Below, in pieces: positions 38,117 to 51,240 of a stretch of 64,000 nt of DNA. The DNA comes from Glandiceps talaboti (taxonomy: Eukaryota > Hemichordata > Enteropneusta > Spengelidae), in contig NC_135552.1 in NCBI RefSeq assembly GCF_964340395.1, positions 19,828,181 through 19,892,180 on the forward strand, read 5' to 3'. The notes below the pieces were generated by a model. That model made no database searches. It had not been told where the DNA came from and saw nothing but the letters and a program-made list of their open reading frames with translations. Position 1 is the stretch's first letter, and every line of letters begins with the position of its first letter. Both the position numbers and the translations under genes were made by a program.

Positions 38117-38220
38117 CTGTGTGTATGTATGTATGTATGTATGTATGTATGTATGTATGTATGTATGTATGTATGTATGTATGTATGTATGTATGTATGT
38201 GTGTGTGTATGTGTATATAT
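37887..38220. repeat. TA and TG/TATG microsatellites
   Basis: A TA run at about 37887-37954, then TA, TG and TATG runs at about 38064-38220. Between them lies about 110 bases of unassigned sequence. Confidence 0.9.
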
Positions 38221-39585
38221 TAGCAACTGTTTCAGTTAGATTTTAATGGACAGGTTTTCCTTCTAATGTGACCATCCCATTTCGTTTAGAGTGACGAATA
38301 GCTGTGTTATAAATTGTACATTGTGAGGCCATGTTACCATTTAAGTAATATTCTGTACCACAGTCCAAATCACGACTAGTGTTAGTCTACAAGATGCAAG
38401 TCCACAAGTCACCCAGAATCTATTACTGGTACAAATCTGACTGAATTTTATACGGTAATTGATTTGAATTGAATTGAATTAAAATGAACTTCATTTTGAC
38501 AGACAGTTTTTAAAAAGTACATTCTTTTAATGTACCAATAGAAATATAGGTATATTTCAATATTAAACGCAAGAATAATATACAATATACCACTAAAGTT
38601 ACTGAGTTTGTTCTTTCAAATTATGTTTCAATATGAAATGTTGGGTATTTAGTTGAAGCGCCAGAGGGCCACAGTTCTATCAATAACAAGTATCTATGTT
38701 ATTGTGTATCTTAATCCAAGGATCTATTAATATAGCTATTGAATATAGAAGTTAAATCATAACTCTGCGTAGGGGTTGTCAGTCACAGCGTAATATTTTT
38801 ACATTTTGATTACTGTATTTTTGTCATATAAAATCTTTGTCATGTCCTGTAATGTAATTTATAATGTAATGCAACAGTAATGTTTCGATCAGAAATAATG
38901 ATTAAAAATAATCATACTTATGATACCTTCAATTGTAATTTCACGATTTCATATTTACATATACCAGAGAGACATGTGGGTATGCATGTCTACCGTTGGT
39001 GCCTACCATGTTCTACAAAAGTAGCCTATTGCAAACATGACTACAGTTGAGTTTGATGCAGTTTCCAGCGATGGGTCTGTTTTACCAAACACTTTCCTAA
39101 ATGTCACTATACGCATAAGGATTTAATTTTGTTCTAGTGTGAAAGAGAAATTCTCACTGGCAGGAGATGTCTTGGATCGTTAAAAGATCATGTAGAACAG
39201 TGATTCTATAACACATGTACACAGTGTGTGCTACAGCTGTTGATATGTTTGCACTATAGTACATGTAGGTATTTATTAGCAAAGTTTATTCGTCATAAAA
39301 AATGTCGAATTCTTAAATACGATTTTATGTTCCCATTCTACCCAACACGTGCGTATTTCAACCTAACAGATGCTGGAGGGATTATGGTACATGTAAATGT
39401 CAGACAAATTTTTGTAGTAGCTTATGGTCGTTTTCATTACTTGTTTATAAACTATGCTATGGATTACAGCTCCACAATAACTATTTTGATATTATGGGAA
39501 ATCTGTGAGCAGAAGTCATAGAAAGAGTCATACTTAACTTTGGAGTGTATAAGAGTGTGTTGTAACTGGTAACTAGAGAGCTACA

Positions 39586-39636
39586 CATACACACATACAT
39601 ACATACATACATACATACATACATACATACATACAT

Positions 39637-39683
<47 letters not shown>

Positions 39684-39711
39684 TACGTACGTACGTACGT
39701 ACATACATACA

Positions 39712-39743
<32 letters not shown>

Positions 39744-40012
39744 CATACATACATACATACATACATACATACATACATACATACATACATACATACATAC
39801 ATACATACATACAAACACACACACACACATACATATACATACATACATACATACATACATACATACATACATACATACACACGCACGCACGCACGCACGC
39901 ACGCACGTACGTACGTACGTATATACATACATACATACATACATACATACATACATACATACATACATACATACATACATACATACATACATACATACAT
40001 ACATACAAACAA

Positions 40013-40043
<31 letters not shown>

Positions 40044-40127
40044 TACATACATACATACATACATACATACATACATACATACATACATACATACATACAT
40101 ACATGTATGTGTGTATGTATGTCATAT
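39586..40127. repeat. Large compound (ACAT)n/(AC)n/(GTAC)n/(CACG)n microsatellite
   Basis: Over 500 bases of ACAT units interleaved with AC, ACGT and ACGC blocks. Two long ACAT blocks flank a central CACG-ACGT block. It is far larger than the corresponding repeats in unit A. Confidence 0.95.
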
Positions 40128-41092
40128 TTGTTGAAGTAAATAGCAACTAGGAATATTTGAAAACGGTGAGACACATTACAGAAACCTTAGTAAATGAAAT
40201 GGATTTCCTGTTTACCCTTTTGTGAAGGAAAGTGTTATCTTTACATTCCAACCAGTTGAGAAACACAGTAACTAGGAAACAGTTTACATCATTGGAATTA
40301 TTCTTTACATCATTGGAATTGATAGATAATTATAGTAGGAGCATTGTATGGCGTAGAAAGTAAGATATGTTACTGCAGTGTTAATTCTGACCATAAAGCT
40401 CACAATGCTGCGTGTTTGATGTTTTGGATGTGTGAGGAGGGTGTACGTGAATGTGAATGAGTGTTGCTAACACTCGACTGGTGTTCTTTGAGTTGTTCCA
40501 AGTGTAAATAATATACTACGTAAGTGTAGAAGAAGAGAAGTAAAGGAAATGACAACTTTATGGAAAGAGGTTGTGATGTGGAGATACAATAATCAACTGT
40601 GATTAGGGGAGGGCAAAGGAGGAACAGACTGAGATTGGGGAGGGCAGATAGATGGACTAACTATTAAATTAAATTTTATCAGATTCGCAATTGGATGACT
40701 GTGCAGTTGAATACCCTGGACACGGAAACATACAAATGATATTGGATACTGTGGTTTATAGTTACCCTTCTGTAAATCTCATTGACATTGCCAGATTTAT
40801 CCAATAAGAATGGTTCGAAAGGTCAAACACCAGACATCTTATAACTACTGCTATTTCACAAGTGATATACAAACAATCAACGTCTTAATTGACAGTAGCT
40901 GTGTAACACCAACCCCCCCCCCCCTTCCATAGCAATATTGTAATTGATAATCGACTCGTCAATATCAACAGAATTTTCAATACCCAATTTTAGCATTTTA
41001 TAACGAATGCAGGACATCGAAAGAATTCATCACCTCAAAATGTCAAGGTAGTTCGTCTATGTTACAACGTTTATAATACGGTTTTGTTCAAT

Positions 41093-41142
41093 GGTAGTAG
41101 TAGTAGAAGTAGTAGCAGTAGTAGTAGTAGTAGTAGTAGTAG

Positions 41143-41186
<44 letters not shown>

Positions 41187-41187
41187 G
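41093..41187. repeat. (TAG)n/(TTG)n microsatellite
   Basis: TAG triplets followed by GTT triplets. Unit A does not have it. Confidence 0.9.
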
Positions 41188-42249
41188 AACCGCATCATGT
41201 AAACGATACTTCACATAATGTTGTTGAATTCGACATATTATACTTTGTTTCATGTCAATGCCCTTTTAATAAAAGGGTGCATTGTAAAGTTCGTTGGCCT
41301 GAATTATATGTATTACACATGAACAAACAACTACTGTGTAGATACTATGGTAAGAAGTAAAGATTGTGGTATTGCATATACCCTGGTATTCCATATAAGT
41401 CACGATTGCACTAATTTAGATTTTAAATTAATCTTAGCTTTTATGTAACAACGAATATTCCAAATCAGATTTACAAAGCAAGAACACAAAAGTGTTAAAA
41501 TTAACAAATAAAGATCAAAATGGTACTCAGATATTGATACTGTATATTGCTGTTGACCAGTCAGTTAAAACATGGATGTAGCTGTCAGAATTATGACAGT
41601 CTCTTATGGTTGCTTTTATTCATTTTTTTGTAACTGAATAATCAATTTCCATCTATGAAATAAACACATGTAGGCAGTTTTAGAAACTACGTTAAAACCA
41701 ATATAAATTATAATTGTCTGGGATTGGTATTTTTTGTGGCTACTTGATATTTACGTTTCTTTTGAACCTGTGGATCCGATTTACCAATGCATTCTTTGTC
41801 AGTTGCTACTGCCCATATACATGTACCGAGTACCAGGCGATGACGTCTGTGATAATCACTTTCCGCCAATGGGAGTTCACGATCGGGGTAATTGATAGCA
41901 ATGGTATCATTCGCGTCAGCAGTGTCGATATCGACATACCTTTGAAATCTCGTACCGAAGTACGTGTGAGGAATGTATTCTTTAAGTGTTACTGTTATTC
42001 AACTTATTTTAAATTAGAAAAATCTCCTTCCATGCTCATGTGAACTACTCCTTCCTATTAGCCTATCTGTCTTCATCCAAAGAATGCATTGGTAAATGAA
42101 TGACTTTTCTTTATAAACTTATCAGATAAGTTTTTAGTTTGCTTGCCTCTTTTTAAAAACCACCGCTGCCTTCTCGCTGATTTTTATTTTTGTATTATTC
42201 TCTTACAGATAGTGTTTCTTTGGTCTGCTAATTGTGTGTTTTCGTTCTG

Positions 42250-43061
42250 ATTCAACCATAAAAAACCCACTCCCACTAGGGGTGGTTACGAATAATGTCG
42301 TTTACGACTGTCTATATATAGTGACTAGCAAGTGAAGGATAGCACAGTACATTATAAACGTTTCTCCATTTTCCTCTTTTAACTTAAGTTACTCATGACG
42401 CAGCACTTTGAGAAAAAAGTCTCCGGGCTCCGTACGTTTGAAACGTGCTCCAGTCGTCATTCTGTGGATATCTACAAATGTTGAGATATGTGTAACACTC
42501 ATCAATCATCCTAGGTTACATCATTAACACATGCCTAGCACTGGTTAATTAGTTTTCCCAAGATACCATGGAAACGTAGTCACAATTCTATTGTTCTCGT
42601 TATTCCTTCTTTGGTTACTGTTGTTCAAGGCAACTCAGCTGGATCTAGCGGTGATAGCGGTGTATGTCTCAATGAACATGTCAAGTCGCATTCGTGAATT
42701 TTTTAGACATCAAACAGATACCAGGAGTTCGTTGTATGAGAAAGGGCAGAAAAAGTTATTTTTACTTTTATGTAATTTGTTTATTTTTGTGTGTGGATAT
42801 CATTTGTTTTACAATGTGTGGTAAATTCGTTGTTCCGTTGTTTCAATTTTAAACAAGACGTTTCTCACAGACATCATGTGCAAGACGAACAAGATAACCA
42901 GAGTACAAATTGAATCGTTTAAATAAAAATCATGGGCTCGTCATTCTAAACCTGAATTCGTTTTAGTCATTCAAATAATTCTTGCTTATGCATTAATGTT
43001 AAACTCGTAGAGTGAGGCAGACATGGCCCGGGAGACATGATAGCTAATTAGTTAGACATGG
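42250..43061. mobile_element. Unit-B-specific insertion of about 0.8 kb, family unknown
   Basis: Unit A reads TTTTCGTTCTGACGGACGG continuously (26437 onward). In unit B the same left flank (TTTTCGTTCTGA, ends 42251) is separated from the GACGGACGG repeat by about 800 bases that end at a GACA array. A 77-codon open frame (42591-42824) inside it is not recognised. It could be a retroelement that used the GACA repeat as target or tail. Confidence 0.5.
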
Positions 43062-43125
43062 ACAGACAGACAGACAGACAGACAAGCAGACAGACAGACG
43101 GACGGACGGACGGACGGAGAGAGAG
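43062..43125. repeat. (GACA)n/(GACG)n repeat
   Basis: GACA then GACG tetranucleotides. It is orthologous to 26446-26517 and directly follows the unit-B insertion. Confidence 0.85.
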
Positions 43126-43688
43126 AAGTAAAGTACTTTTAGGAAAACTTATCGCGGGTTTTTTTAAAAATAGAAATGTGTTCATCTATATCTCAAACTG
43201 TATGTCATCAATGAAAAGTGTTTGAAGTGTCTGGAACTTGACCTTGGTTGTATCAGAGTTGAAGCATTTGTCAAATACTTCCATGTAACATAAAATAGGA
43301 GTGGTGTTAGTATTTTATCCAACCAGCCAAGATGTTTGCATTACGTACTACTTTTGGAATGGAAAAATTGTTTGGAAAATGATAAACTGGAGGAGAATGA
43401 TTGAGACAGACTAAATCAAGGACTTCGTGTGGTTTTTATTTGATCCAAACACATATCTCTACACGACACAGAGTTTAGAAATGGGGGCGTAGACTTATGT
43501 AAAACATCGATTGTATGTAAAGTACCATACATTATTCACACTAACTGTGAATAATCTTTAAAAGAAAATTCATGGACACTTTATACATCTGCCATCTGTG
43601 TTTATTTAATCATGATGAACACACGTGGTTAATGCGTGCGATTCCTCCTCCTCGCCCCATTTACATGTAGAAATGTAAAAGTTAACTT

Positions 43689-43850
43689 TCATTCCTCATT
43701 TGTCAAAAGGCCGTTCTTATATCGTAATCTATGAATTTCCGTTCTCTTCCTTTTTACTTCTTTTGGCTTCTTGTTTTGTACTTTCATATATTCCTCCATG
43801 TATGTCTGCTGAGCTTCAGCTTCCCGGTTTGTGTTTCTGATACTCTCAAA
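43689..43850 (-). CDS. Candidate terminal exon, minus strand (unit B copy)
   Basis: Minus-strand open frame after a T-rich tract and CAG acceptor. It shares EAQQTYMEEY, KVQNK and KRTEIH with 27124-27288 but ends differently because of a frameshift near the C-terminus. Function is unknown, coding status is doubtful, and no partner exons were found. Confidence 0.2.
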   Translation of the reverse strand, partial: FESIRNTNREAEAQQTYMEEYMKVQNKKPKEVKRKRTEIHRLRYKNGLLTNEE

Positions 43851-44129
43851 CTGATAAAAAAAAAACCCACAAATATGTTGATGAAACAACTGAAATAAGA
43901 TATTGCAAATATAAAGCAAAGTCCAAATACCACATTTTTTACATTTAGTTGGAATCCGTGATGTAGTACAGTTATAGATTATCACTCAAGATAACCTACG
44001 TACATGTACAGTCACTTGGTATTTTCTTTCTATATCGGGGCATGGGAAAAAGTATTATCAAATCCTTCTACGTGTTAGACAACATCGCTACTCCTGCTGA
44101 CATAAATTACTAGTCAATTTAAGTTGAGA

Positions 44130-44235
44130 ACTTTTAAGTGGTTATACCAATCATGATCTCTGCGTGTTTCCGGTCTGGTGTCAGAGGTCACAACATGGCA
44201 TTACGTCAGTTATATAAGAATGAAGACAGCCAGTA
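44130..44235 (+). promoter_or_regulatory. Promoter of GDF8/11-like gene B
   Basis: A better TATA box than copy A (TATATAAG, 44211-44218), preceded by TTACGTCA (44201-44208) and CCAAT near 44147. The upstream TGACGTCA palindrome of copy A is changed to TGGTGTCA here. Confidence 0.6.
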
Positions 44236-44335
44236 GCTAGGGGCTTTCAAGTTACAACGGTAAAGCGTTACACAGCCGCCCGAGCCTGGCTTATAGGTTG
44301 CAATTATATTAAGCTATAACCGTAGTCTATACAAC

Positions 44336-46797
44336 ATGACTACAATGCGGATCGTCTTAGTCCTGTTACTTCATTGTTTTGCCTTGCCAAATGTATGTTC
44401 TAACGAACTAGATCTTGAAGAGGGGGGACTTGATGTATCGCACTCGTACACCGACCACATAATGGAAAAAAGACAACCGACATTTATGTCTGCAGTTACA
44501 GCCAACGAAAACGACGATATGTATGAAACACCTTTATCGCCAACTTCATCTGCTACTCGGCTCTTCAAAACGTGTAAGAAATGCATCAAAGAAGATGCAA
44601 GGAAGACGCGCTTGGAATTCATAAAGGAAAAGATAATGAGAAAGTTAGGTCTGACTCATCAACCGCAAGTTAACGCTAGCGCTCAATTGATCAAGCTACC
44701 CCCATTGAACCAACTACTTGAACATGAACAAGAACAGGTTAACAGATATTATAAAGAAGGTGACGAACAAGGCGACCAGGGCGCAAACAGGAACGGCCTA
44801 GACATCAAAACCAAAAGAATTATCAGTTTTGCCAAGAAAAGTAAGTTATTGCAGACAAAGTCGCACTCAACAAAAGTTTTTTTATTGTTCTATTGTTCTA
44901 TAATGTAAATACTACACAGTCAAACCCCTTTAATTTAGCAAACACAGACAATTTAAGTACAGAAGCATGAACGCATGAGAGTGACACACTGTAAGTTACG
45001 GTTATTGATACATGTAAAAACTATTTTCAATTATGGTTCCACTAAACGGTATACTCAAAGGGAAAAAATTACGATTGGTTCAATTATAGCGATATTGCGT
45101 AGACTACATTTTCCATACAACACTGATCTTGGTTGTAATATCTGTAAAATGAACGACAATAATACCTTAATCAAGTTTATTAAGAGAAATCATCTGTATT
45201 CATTGAATTTCTTACAGTACCCCACTCGAAAACATCGTCAACAGATACTTTCTACTTCAAGTTCTCTCCCAAAGTACGACGAAACGAGGTTATGCGAGCT
45301 CACTTATGGGTATACGTTCAGCAACACAAGGTACTCCAAGACACCACGACCAAGTTAAAACTCTTCCGCTTGAAGTCTCCGGATGAGAGTAAAGAGAAGA
45401 GAGAGCAAATAGAAACGAGAAAAATTGATTTAAGTTCCAACGATGGTGGATGGCATAGTTTCAATATAACACATGTGGTGACAGACTGGTTTGCAGATAC
45501 ATGGAACAATTGGGGAATAGAGGTTGAAGCTTTGGACCACGATGGTAATTCTCTCGTTGTTACAACACCACTGGATGACCAGAATCCTAAGGTAAGCTAT
45601 AGAACTCGCACGGTTGTGTGCTGGCAAAAGACAAAACTACTATCTCCAAGGCAACCGATTTGTATCATTTGTTAACACACAGTACGTTCTTCTCACAAGT
45701 GATCAGTATTGTATATAATATAAACTGTAATATTCATAAAGGAGGTACTGAAGACCATATATCTAAGTATTATATGGCTTTAAGTTTAATGTGTATGGCT
45801 TCATGTTTTTTGCCTCTGAATGACCTCCTACATGCCCTTACTTTCAAAAATGTTTCTACCGCTGGAGGGACAATCCCTCTACCCTCCTCCACCAGCAGAC
45901 ATTATGGTGATGCTATCTCTTTCCTCGGATTACTTCTTGCGAGATTTCTACTTAAGAAGGCTATGATTTGTGTAGAGAACTGTATTCTGGACTTTGAAGT
46001 CGATTGTCACTGTTACTTTTAATGTAGTGTATTGGAGCAGTACAAGTGTAAAATAGCGGGTGGGTGGGTTAATTACAGAGGTATCGTACTAATAGTGTAT
46101 ACATGTATATGAATATGAATCTGCATGGGGAGGAAATTCTTAGGTTCATGGGATGGGGGGGGGCATGACACATACTGAGAGCGAGAAAGGGGAGGGGCTG
46201 CCAAAAATACTTTCTCCTCAGCTCCCCCCCCCCCGCGCCGTGCTCGTTGAATATCTTTAATCTACGATTAAGTTTTTATAGCATAATGTCAAAAAATACA
46301 AAGTATCATTCCACATATTAGATATTTGTTATTTGTTATTTTGTATTTTGTTATTTGACGGAACTTCCGGTGAAAATTCATTTCATATAAGTGTTGCTCA
46401 AGTCACAAATTCGTTTGTCTTACAGAGACCATTCTTGGAAATCAGGACACATCGGGAAGGCCGTACCAGAGGCAAACGCTCAGCAAATATTGATTGTCCA
46501 GAGGGCTCTAAGATTGAACACTGCTGTCGTCATCCACTGACCGTGAATTTCAGAGAATTGGGAATGAGTTTTGTGATACATCCAGTAGAGTATGAGGCGT
46601 ATTATTGTAGTGGTAGATGCCAAGGCATGTGGACAAGTGATCGGAGCCATTCTTTTTTCTTGGAACAGATGAATATTGACCGATGCTGCAGTCCCAACAA
46701 GATGTCAAAGATAACAATGTTATACTACGATGATGATCAAACGGTGTTATTTGCTGAAGTACCGGATTTGATAGTAGAAAGTTGCGATTGCTCGTAA
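44336..46797 (+). CDS. GDF8/GDF11 (myostatin/myoglianin)-like TGF-beta ligand, copy B
   Basis: Exons are 44336-44840, 45218-45591 and 46426-46797, with the same phases as copy A, giving 416 aa. The signal peptide is about residues 1-22 (MRIVLVLLLHCFALPNVCS core). The prodomain has CKKCIKEDARKTRLEFIK and PPLNQLL. The furin site RTRGKR ends at 311. The mature domain is 105 residues with the nine-cysteine GDF8/11 pattern (YYCSGRC, CDCS). Finger 1 reads GMSF, so the usual tryptophans are missing as in copy A. The mature domain differs from copy A at about 33 of 105 aligned residues plus a two-residue gap, while exon 2 differs at about 13 of 125. There are no stops or splice defects, so it is probably functional. 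It is predicted to be a secreted latent dimer. Confidence 0.9.
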
Positions 46798-48866
46798 CGC
46801 AATCACAGTAAATGACCGTCGATATATTATGAAGATGATGACTCCCTACGTTAAACGTTCGCCGTGTAGTATCTCAAATGTTGCTAGTATCCTAATTCCA
46901 CGCAAAGTAAAAGAACACAGACTTCTTTGTCAGAACAGACACTGTACTAGAGACTAGTAGAGCCGAGGTGGATTATGGATTCTAAATTACTTTTAATAGA
47001 TTAATACTAAATTTTAAGATTTAATATTACACATAAAGATTCGCCAAGATGCGCAGTCGTCATATATAGTTCTCTTCGATTATGATTGACATTTGACAAT
47101 TAACGCCACATTAGCTAATTTTCGCTTCGGTCACGGTAGTCACGGCTCCGCGACAATGATATCTACCCACATGTACTTGTATCCAGGTCTTTCTGAAAGC
47201 ACGATTGATGTATCTCAGTCAAACAGGACATTGATCATGCATTGCCATCATTTATCATTCTAATCATGTCCTCTTCTTTTCAACTCCCATGATTGTTTCT
47301 TCCAGTGCCACCGGCCATAGTCTGATACGTGTGTACATGTATCTTGTTTATTTTACAAACTCACCAACTATGAATTGCAAATTGTATAGAGCATTCGCCG
47401 TTAATCTGTCTATTATGATGGTGACTGAAGTTGCATACTCTATGTTTTAATGATAAGAGTGTTAAACGAAGCCACTTCATCTGGATCATATATCACATTT
47501 ACCCAATCTGTAAAGTAGTGCTTGTTTTTATTGCCAGTCATTCGCCACGAACCTTTATCAATTCCATATTAGTCTGTGGTTTTGCGGTGGGTGTCGAATG
47601 ACATAGATTAACGAGATAGCCGACAAATTGATTGCTTCACCCCTGGGTGCTTCACCCCCGACGTGACAAAACATACTAGCTGCATACAACTCATGTGACA
47701 TCGTGAACACACATTCGTTAAATCTCTCATCGCTTACAACTGAGCCAGCCAATTGTGTATCTGCTATTGTGAATACATACATACATACATACATACATAC
47801 ATACATACATACATACATACATACATACATACACATGTAATACCTGATGTTAGTTTCCCTCCCGGGTAGCTTCTAAGTTTTCCCGAGGTAGGACCTTTTG
47901 GAAGCAAAGTATTTGAAGCCAGCTGTGAATTCTTGACATGAACCACAAGTTTGTCACGATATGTGTCCTTCAATGTGTCAATCGAATCATGATTGACACA
48001 TCTTAATCGCCACAGTTAAAAGCAACTTGAAGGTTGTCTTGTAGCGTTCTATAGAATGACAAATAATGCCGAGTGCTGTAAAAGACAAAGTGAAAGGGTA
48101 GCATCATAACAAGCGGGAGTCTTAGCTGTTCTACATTGTTTCATCTTTTCGTTGACTAAATTGTTACATCCAATGTCAGATAGTTGCTGAAATCACCTTT
48201 GTATCCCAATGTATGTTGTACTATTTATCCCCTCTTGGTTTGTTCAGATGCCAATTACTTTTTGAAATATTATCCTTTTCCAGGGATGATTTTCTTTCTA
48301 TTTGTAGTAGTCAGATTCATTAATAGTATGTAGTTAGGCCAGTTCCCCTTCTTGACATTTTGTTCAGTTTTCTTCCTCGTTTATGTAATGTCTTTCGAGT
48401 TCGTAACCATGACACTTTCTTTAATAATTAAGTTTCTCTTTTACTGATTCGCCTTCTTACTTCGGTGTTAAAGTTTTTTTTCCGGTTGAATAGTATAATA
48501 TAATGAGCCTTATAAAGTAATAAATGACAAACTGAACATTTTATCGACGAAGACGGAGCACTTGTAAGATTGAAAAAAATGTGAGTATAGTTGCATCCTC
48601 CGATAACCTGTCGGCGATCGTAGCACAGAATAACTTTTTTCATTTCTTCCCGTGACAGAAATTCAATAGCGAGATTCAATATGGACATGCTCAGTAGGCG
48701 ATACCGTGAACGATTTTGACCTTCGTTGGAATGTAGGAAACAACATATACAGCAGTCAATGCTGATGCAATTGGTAACATTATTTTCATAGGCATAATAT
48801 GACTTGATCTGGAATTTAACTTAGGTTTCTTTTTGAGGGCCACGATATAAATAACACAGTATGTGT
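46798..48866. other. 3' flank of ligand gene B
   Basis: It aligns with unit A up to about 47.31 kb and again from about 48.09 kb. The 0.8 kb between has no counterpart in unit A and contains an ATAC microsatellite. No gene was identified. Confidence 0.6.
47773..47833. repeat. (ATAC)n microsatellite
   Basis: Fifteen or so uninterrupted ATAC units. Confidence 0.9.
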
Positions 48867-50198
48867 GTAAACGTCGTTTCCAATGTGAAACTTGGAACCC
48901 CAACTGTCCAAACGAATTCCAGCCTACGCCTGTGCAATGATTTCAGATATTTGCAGGCTTGTGAGAAGTATGCGATATCTGAAATTATACATTCTATCGG
49001 CACTATGCATTTGTGGTATCTAAAACTAGTTTTGTCTTGAAGACAACGTTTGCCACTTCATATATTTAGGACATTTTGAGAATAGTTGCATAGCTGCACA
49101 TCGTATAAGTTGTATTGAGAATGATGTGGAAACCACACTTGACGTCACAGGTCCACTTAGGTTAGTCATAATTTGGCGAAGTAGTTTTCACATGAGACTG
49201 ACCTTACACTGGAAAGCTCTACAATAATAACCTACATGTAGGTTAGAAAAAGATTGATTGCTCTTTCTTGCGTTGGTAAGGAAACATTTTCCTTTGTAAC
49301 GGGTTATACATCATCCGGTCTGTCAGTTTCTCTTCCTGGTTCGCTTTATTTCTTGTATCATCAGAAACTCTTACATTAAAACCACATCCCATGTTATTTT
49401 GTATGGTGTACGTTAACACACTACAGTTTGTTGATAGTAGTTGTAACTAAAAACTTTTCTTTGGAGTCCTTAAAATCAGAAGTTTCTTTTTCGGGAAGTT
49501 TCCGTTGCTATCGGCCCCTAAATTTGGAAAATTAACAAACCCACAATGCACCAATGAGCGCTGCTCGTCTTCATCTTGACTGAGTACCATAGTCATATAT
49601 ACATGTATGTGGGATTTTTCTCGACTTTCTTAATCAGAATGAATGTAAAACTGTTCTCAAAGCAGAATTTAGAATAGTACTCATGTAATTTTAGTTTGGT
49701 CTGATTTCATATATCGCTGGCTGCGTAACTCACACTCTAGCACAAAGAACAAGCAATACAATTTCAGTATGGAAAATTACGCAAAATCATAAATGTGACA
49801 GTTATGGCTTCACGGTCTAACAATTTCGCATTAATTGCGAATTTAAAAAAACAAAACTTTCCAGACATCTCCATCTTGCTTGATTAGCATTAATCTCGGA
49901 TTATCAGCAAATAGTGAAGCAGTAGATTAAAATATCCCATAATATTCGGTTATTAATTAATACCGGCATTCGATTCTTTAGACTAGTTATTTCTCTTTCT
50001 TAAAAAAGGGAGGTTTTTGAATTGTAACGCTAACTCATTTTTCACGTTGTTTATACATGTGTTAGTAATGTAGCTTATGTTGGCTTTGAGTTTTACTCGT
50101 TTACCAGAACTAGTTTCATCACTGGCTGCCAGCATTGACGGAAGTGTATGCTGTAACGAGAGTCCTCTCGTTCTAAGCTGTATTCACAGACTGCATGA
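48867..50198. other. Intergenic, nothing recognised
   Basis: AT-rich single-copy-looking DNA between the duplication and the first MITE. No exon, repeat or element was identified. Confidence 0.6.
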
Positions 50199-50950
50199 GG
50201 GGAGAGATCATACTCAATGTGGGATAAAAAAAACTTAATTCTTTTACTTTTGGGGGGGGGGGGGTTGAACCAGTTTAGTGCTCATCCTACATCACGATTT
50301 TACATTTAATGAATCTGTACCCCTGAATACAAATATTTCTATGAAGAAATGTCGTCAAGATGAGAAATAGAAGAATTTTTGCTAAAGTAAATGCATGGCA
50401 CAAAAATAAGTAAAGTGTCAACAAAAGAACTATTTTTTTCCTCACTACATACTGGCTTTGTATTCATAGCACTAAATATGACTACACACTGGCTTTGTAT
50501 TCATAGTACTACACACTACTACATGCTGGCTTTGTATTCATGGTACTAGATACTGGCTTTGTATTCATAGTACTGCATACTACTACATACTGGTTTTGTA
50601 TTCATAGCAATACATACTACTACATACTGGCTTTGTATTCATAACACTACACACTACTACATACTGGCTTTGTATTCATACTCATAGCACTACACACTAC
50701 TACATATTGGCTTTGTATTCATTGTACTACATACTGGCTTTGTATTCGTAGCACTGCATACTACTACATACTGGCTTTGTATGCATAGCACTACATACTA
50801 TAGCTACTACATACTGATTTGAAATCGATTGTGCTGTCTGAAACTTTTAAGTTTTGGCCAATTTAGTTAGAAGGGGGTGGGGGTGGGGGTCTGAAACCTA
50901 ACTAAAAGAATTTAGTGTTTTATCCTACATTAAACTATTGATCTCGCCCC
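50199..50950 (+). mobile_element. MITE family member 1, expanded by an internal minisatellite
   Basis: Terminal inverted repeats of about 45 bases, consensus TTCAATGTAGGATAAAAAA followed by CTAAATTCTTTTAG. They occur at the left end near 50,212 and inverted at the right end near 50,905-50,945. The interior matches the elements at 51.73, 54.29 and 63.68 kb (GTCAACAAAAGAACTATTTTT, GGCCAATTTAGTTAGAAGGGG). There is no transposase gene. This copy is longer because of a tandem repeat at 50446-50815. Confidence 0.85.
50446..50815. repeat. Minisatellite inside MITE 1
   Basis: About ten imperfect units of 30-45 bases built on TACATACTGGCTTTGTATTC plus ATAGCACTACACAC. The unit exists once in the sister element at 63.7 kb (reverse strand), so the array expanded locally. 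Confidence 0.9.
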
Positions 50951-51240
50951 AAAGCAATACGTATCTTTAATATCTTGCGTTTTTTGTAAAGAGTACAACC
51001 ATTTTATAATTAACTGTAGTTTGTTTGTTTTAAAAAACCATGAATATATCCTGCTTGAAACGATATGAAATATTTAGTGTAATGGGTTTTTTTCTGTATT
51101 GAGATATTAAGGGCATATCCCTTCATAACCAGGCCTACGAGATGTGTGATGTACACTTGTCAAGACCACCATTGTTCACTGAGAATGAAATATTAACATT
51201 ATTTGATACGACCCGTGTCAAAAACGGCTACAGTAATTTA

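Larger units (their letters stand above)
38325..43688. other. Intergenic region B
   Basis: Homologous to 23.33-27.12 kb of unit A but with extra DNA. It contains the compound microsatellite at 39.6 kb and unit-specific segments at 39.01-39.55 and 42.25-43.06 kb. A 109-codon open frame at 41714-42043 is not conserved in unit A, so I do not call a gene. Confidence 0.7.

Noticed and set aside
41714-42043. 109-codon open frame in intergenic region B
   Set aside because: The homologous sequence in unit A (about 25.98-26.2 kb) is out of frame and has stops, so no coding constraint is visible.
42591-42824. 77-codon hydrophobic open frame
   Set aside because: It lies inside a unit-specific insertion, resembles nothing I recognise and has no supporting splice or conservation evidence.
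47558-47973. Minus-strand frames around the ATAC repeat
   Set aside because: They run through microsatellite DNA and show no recognisable protein features.
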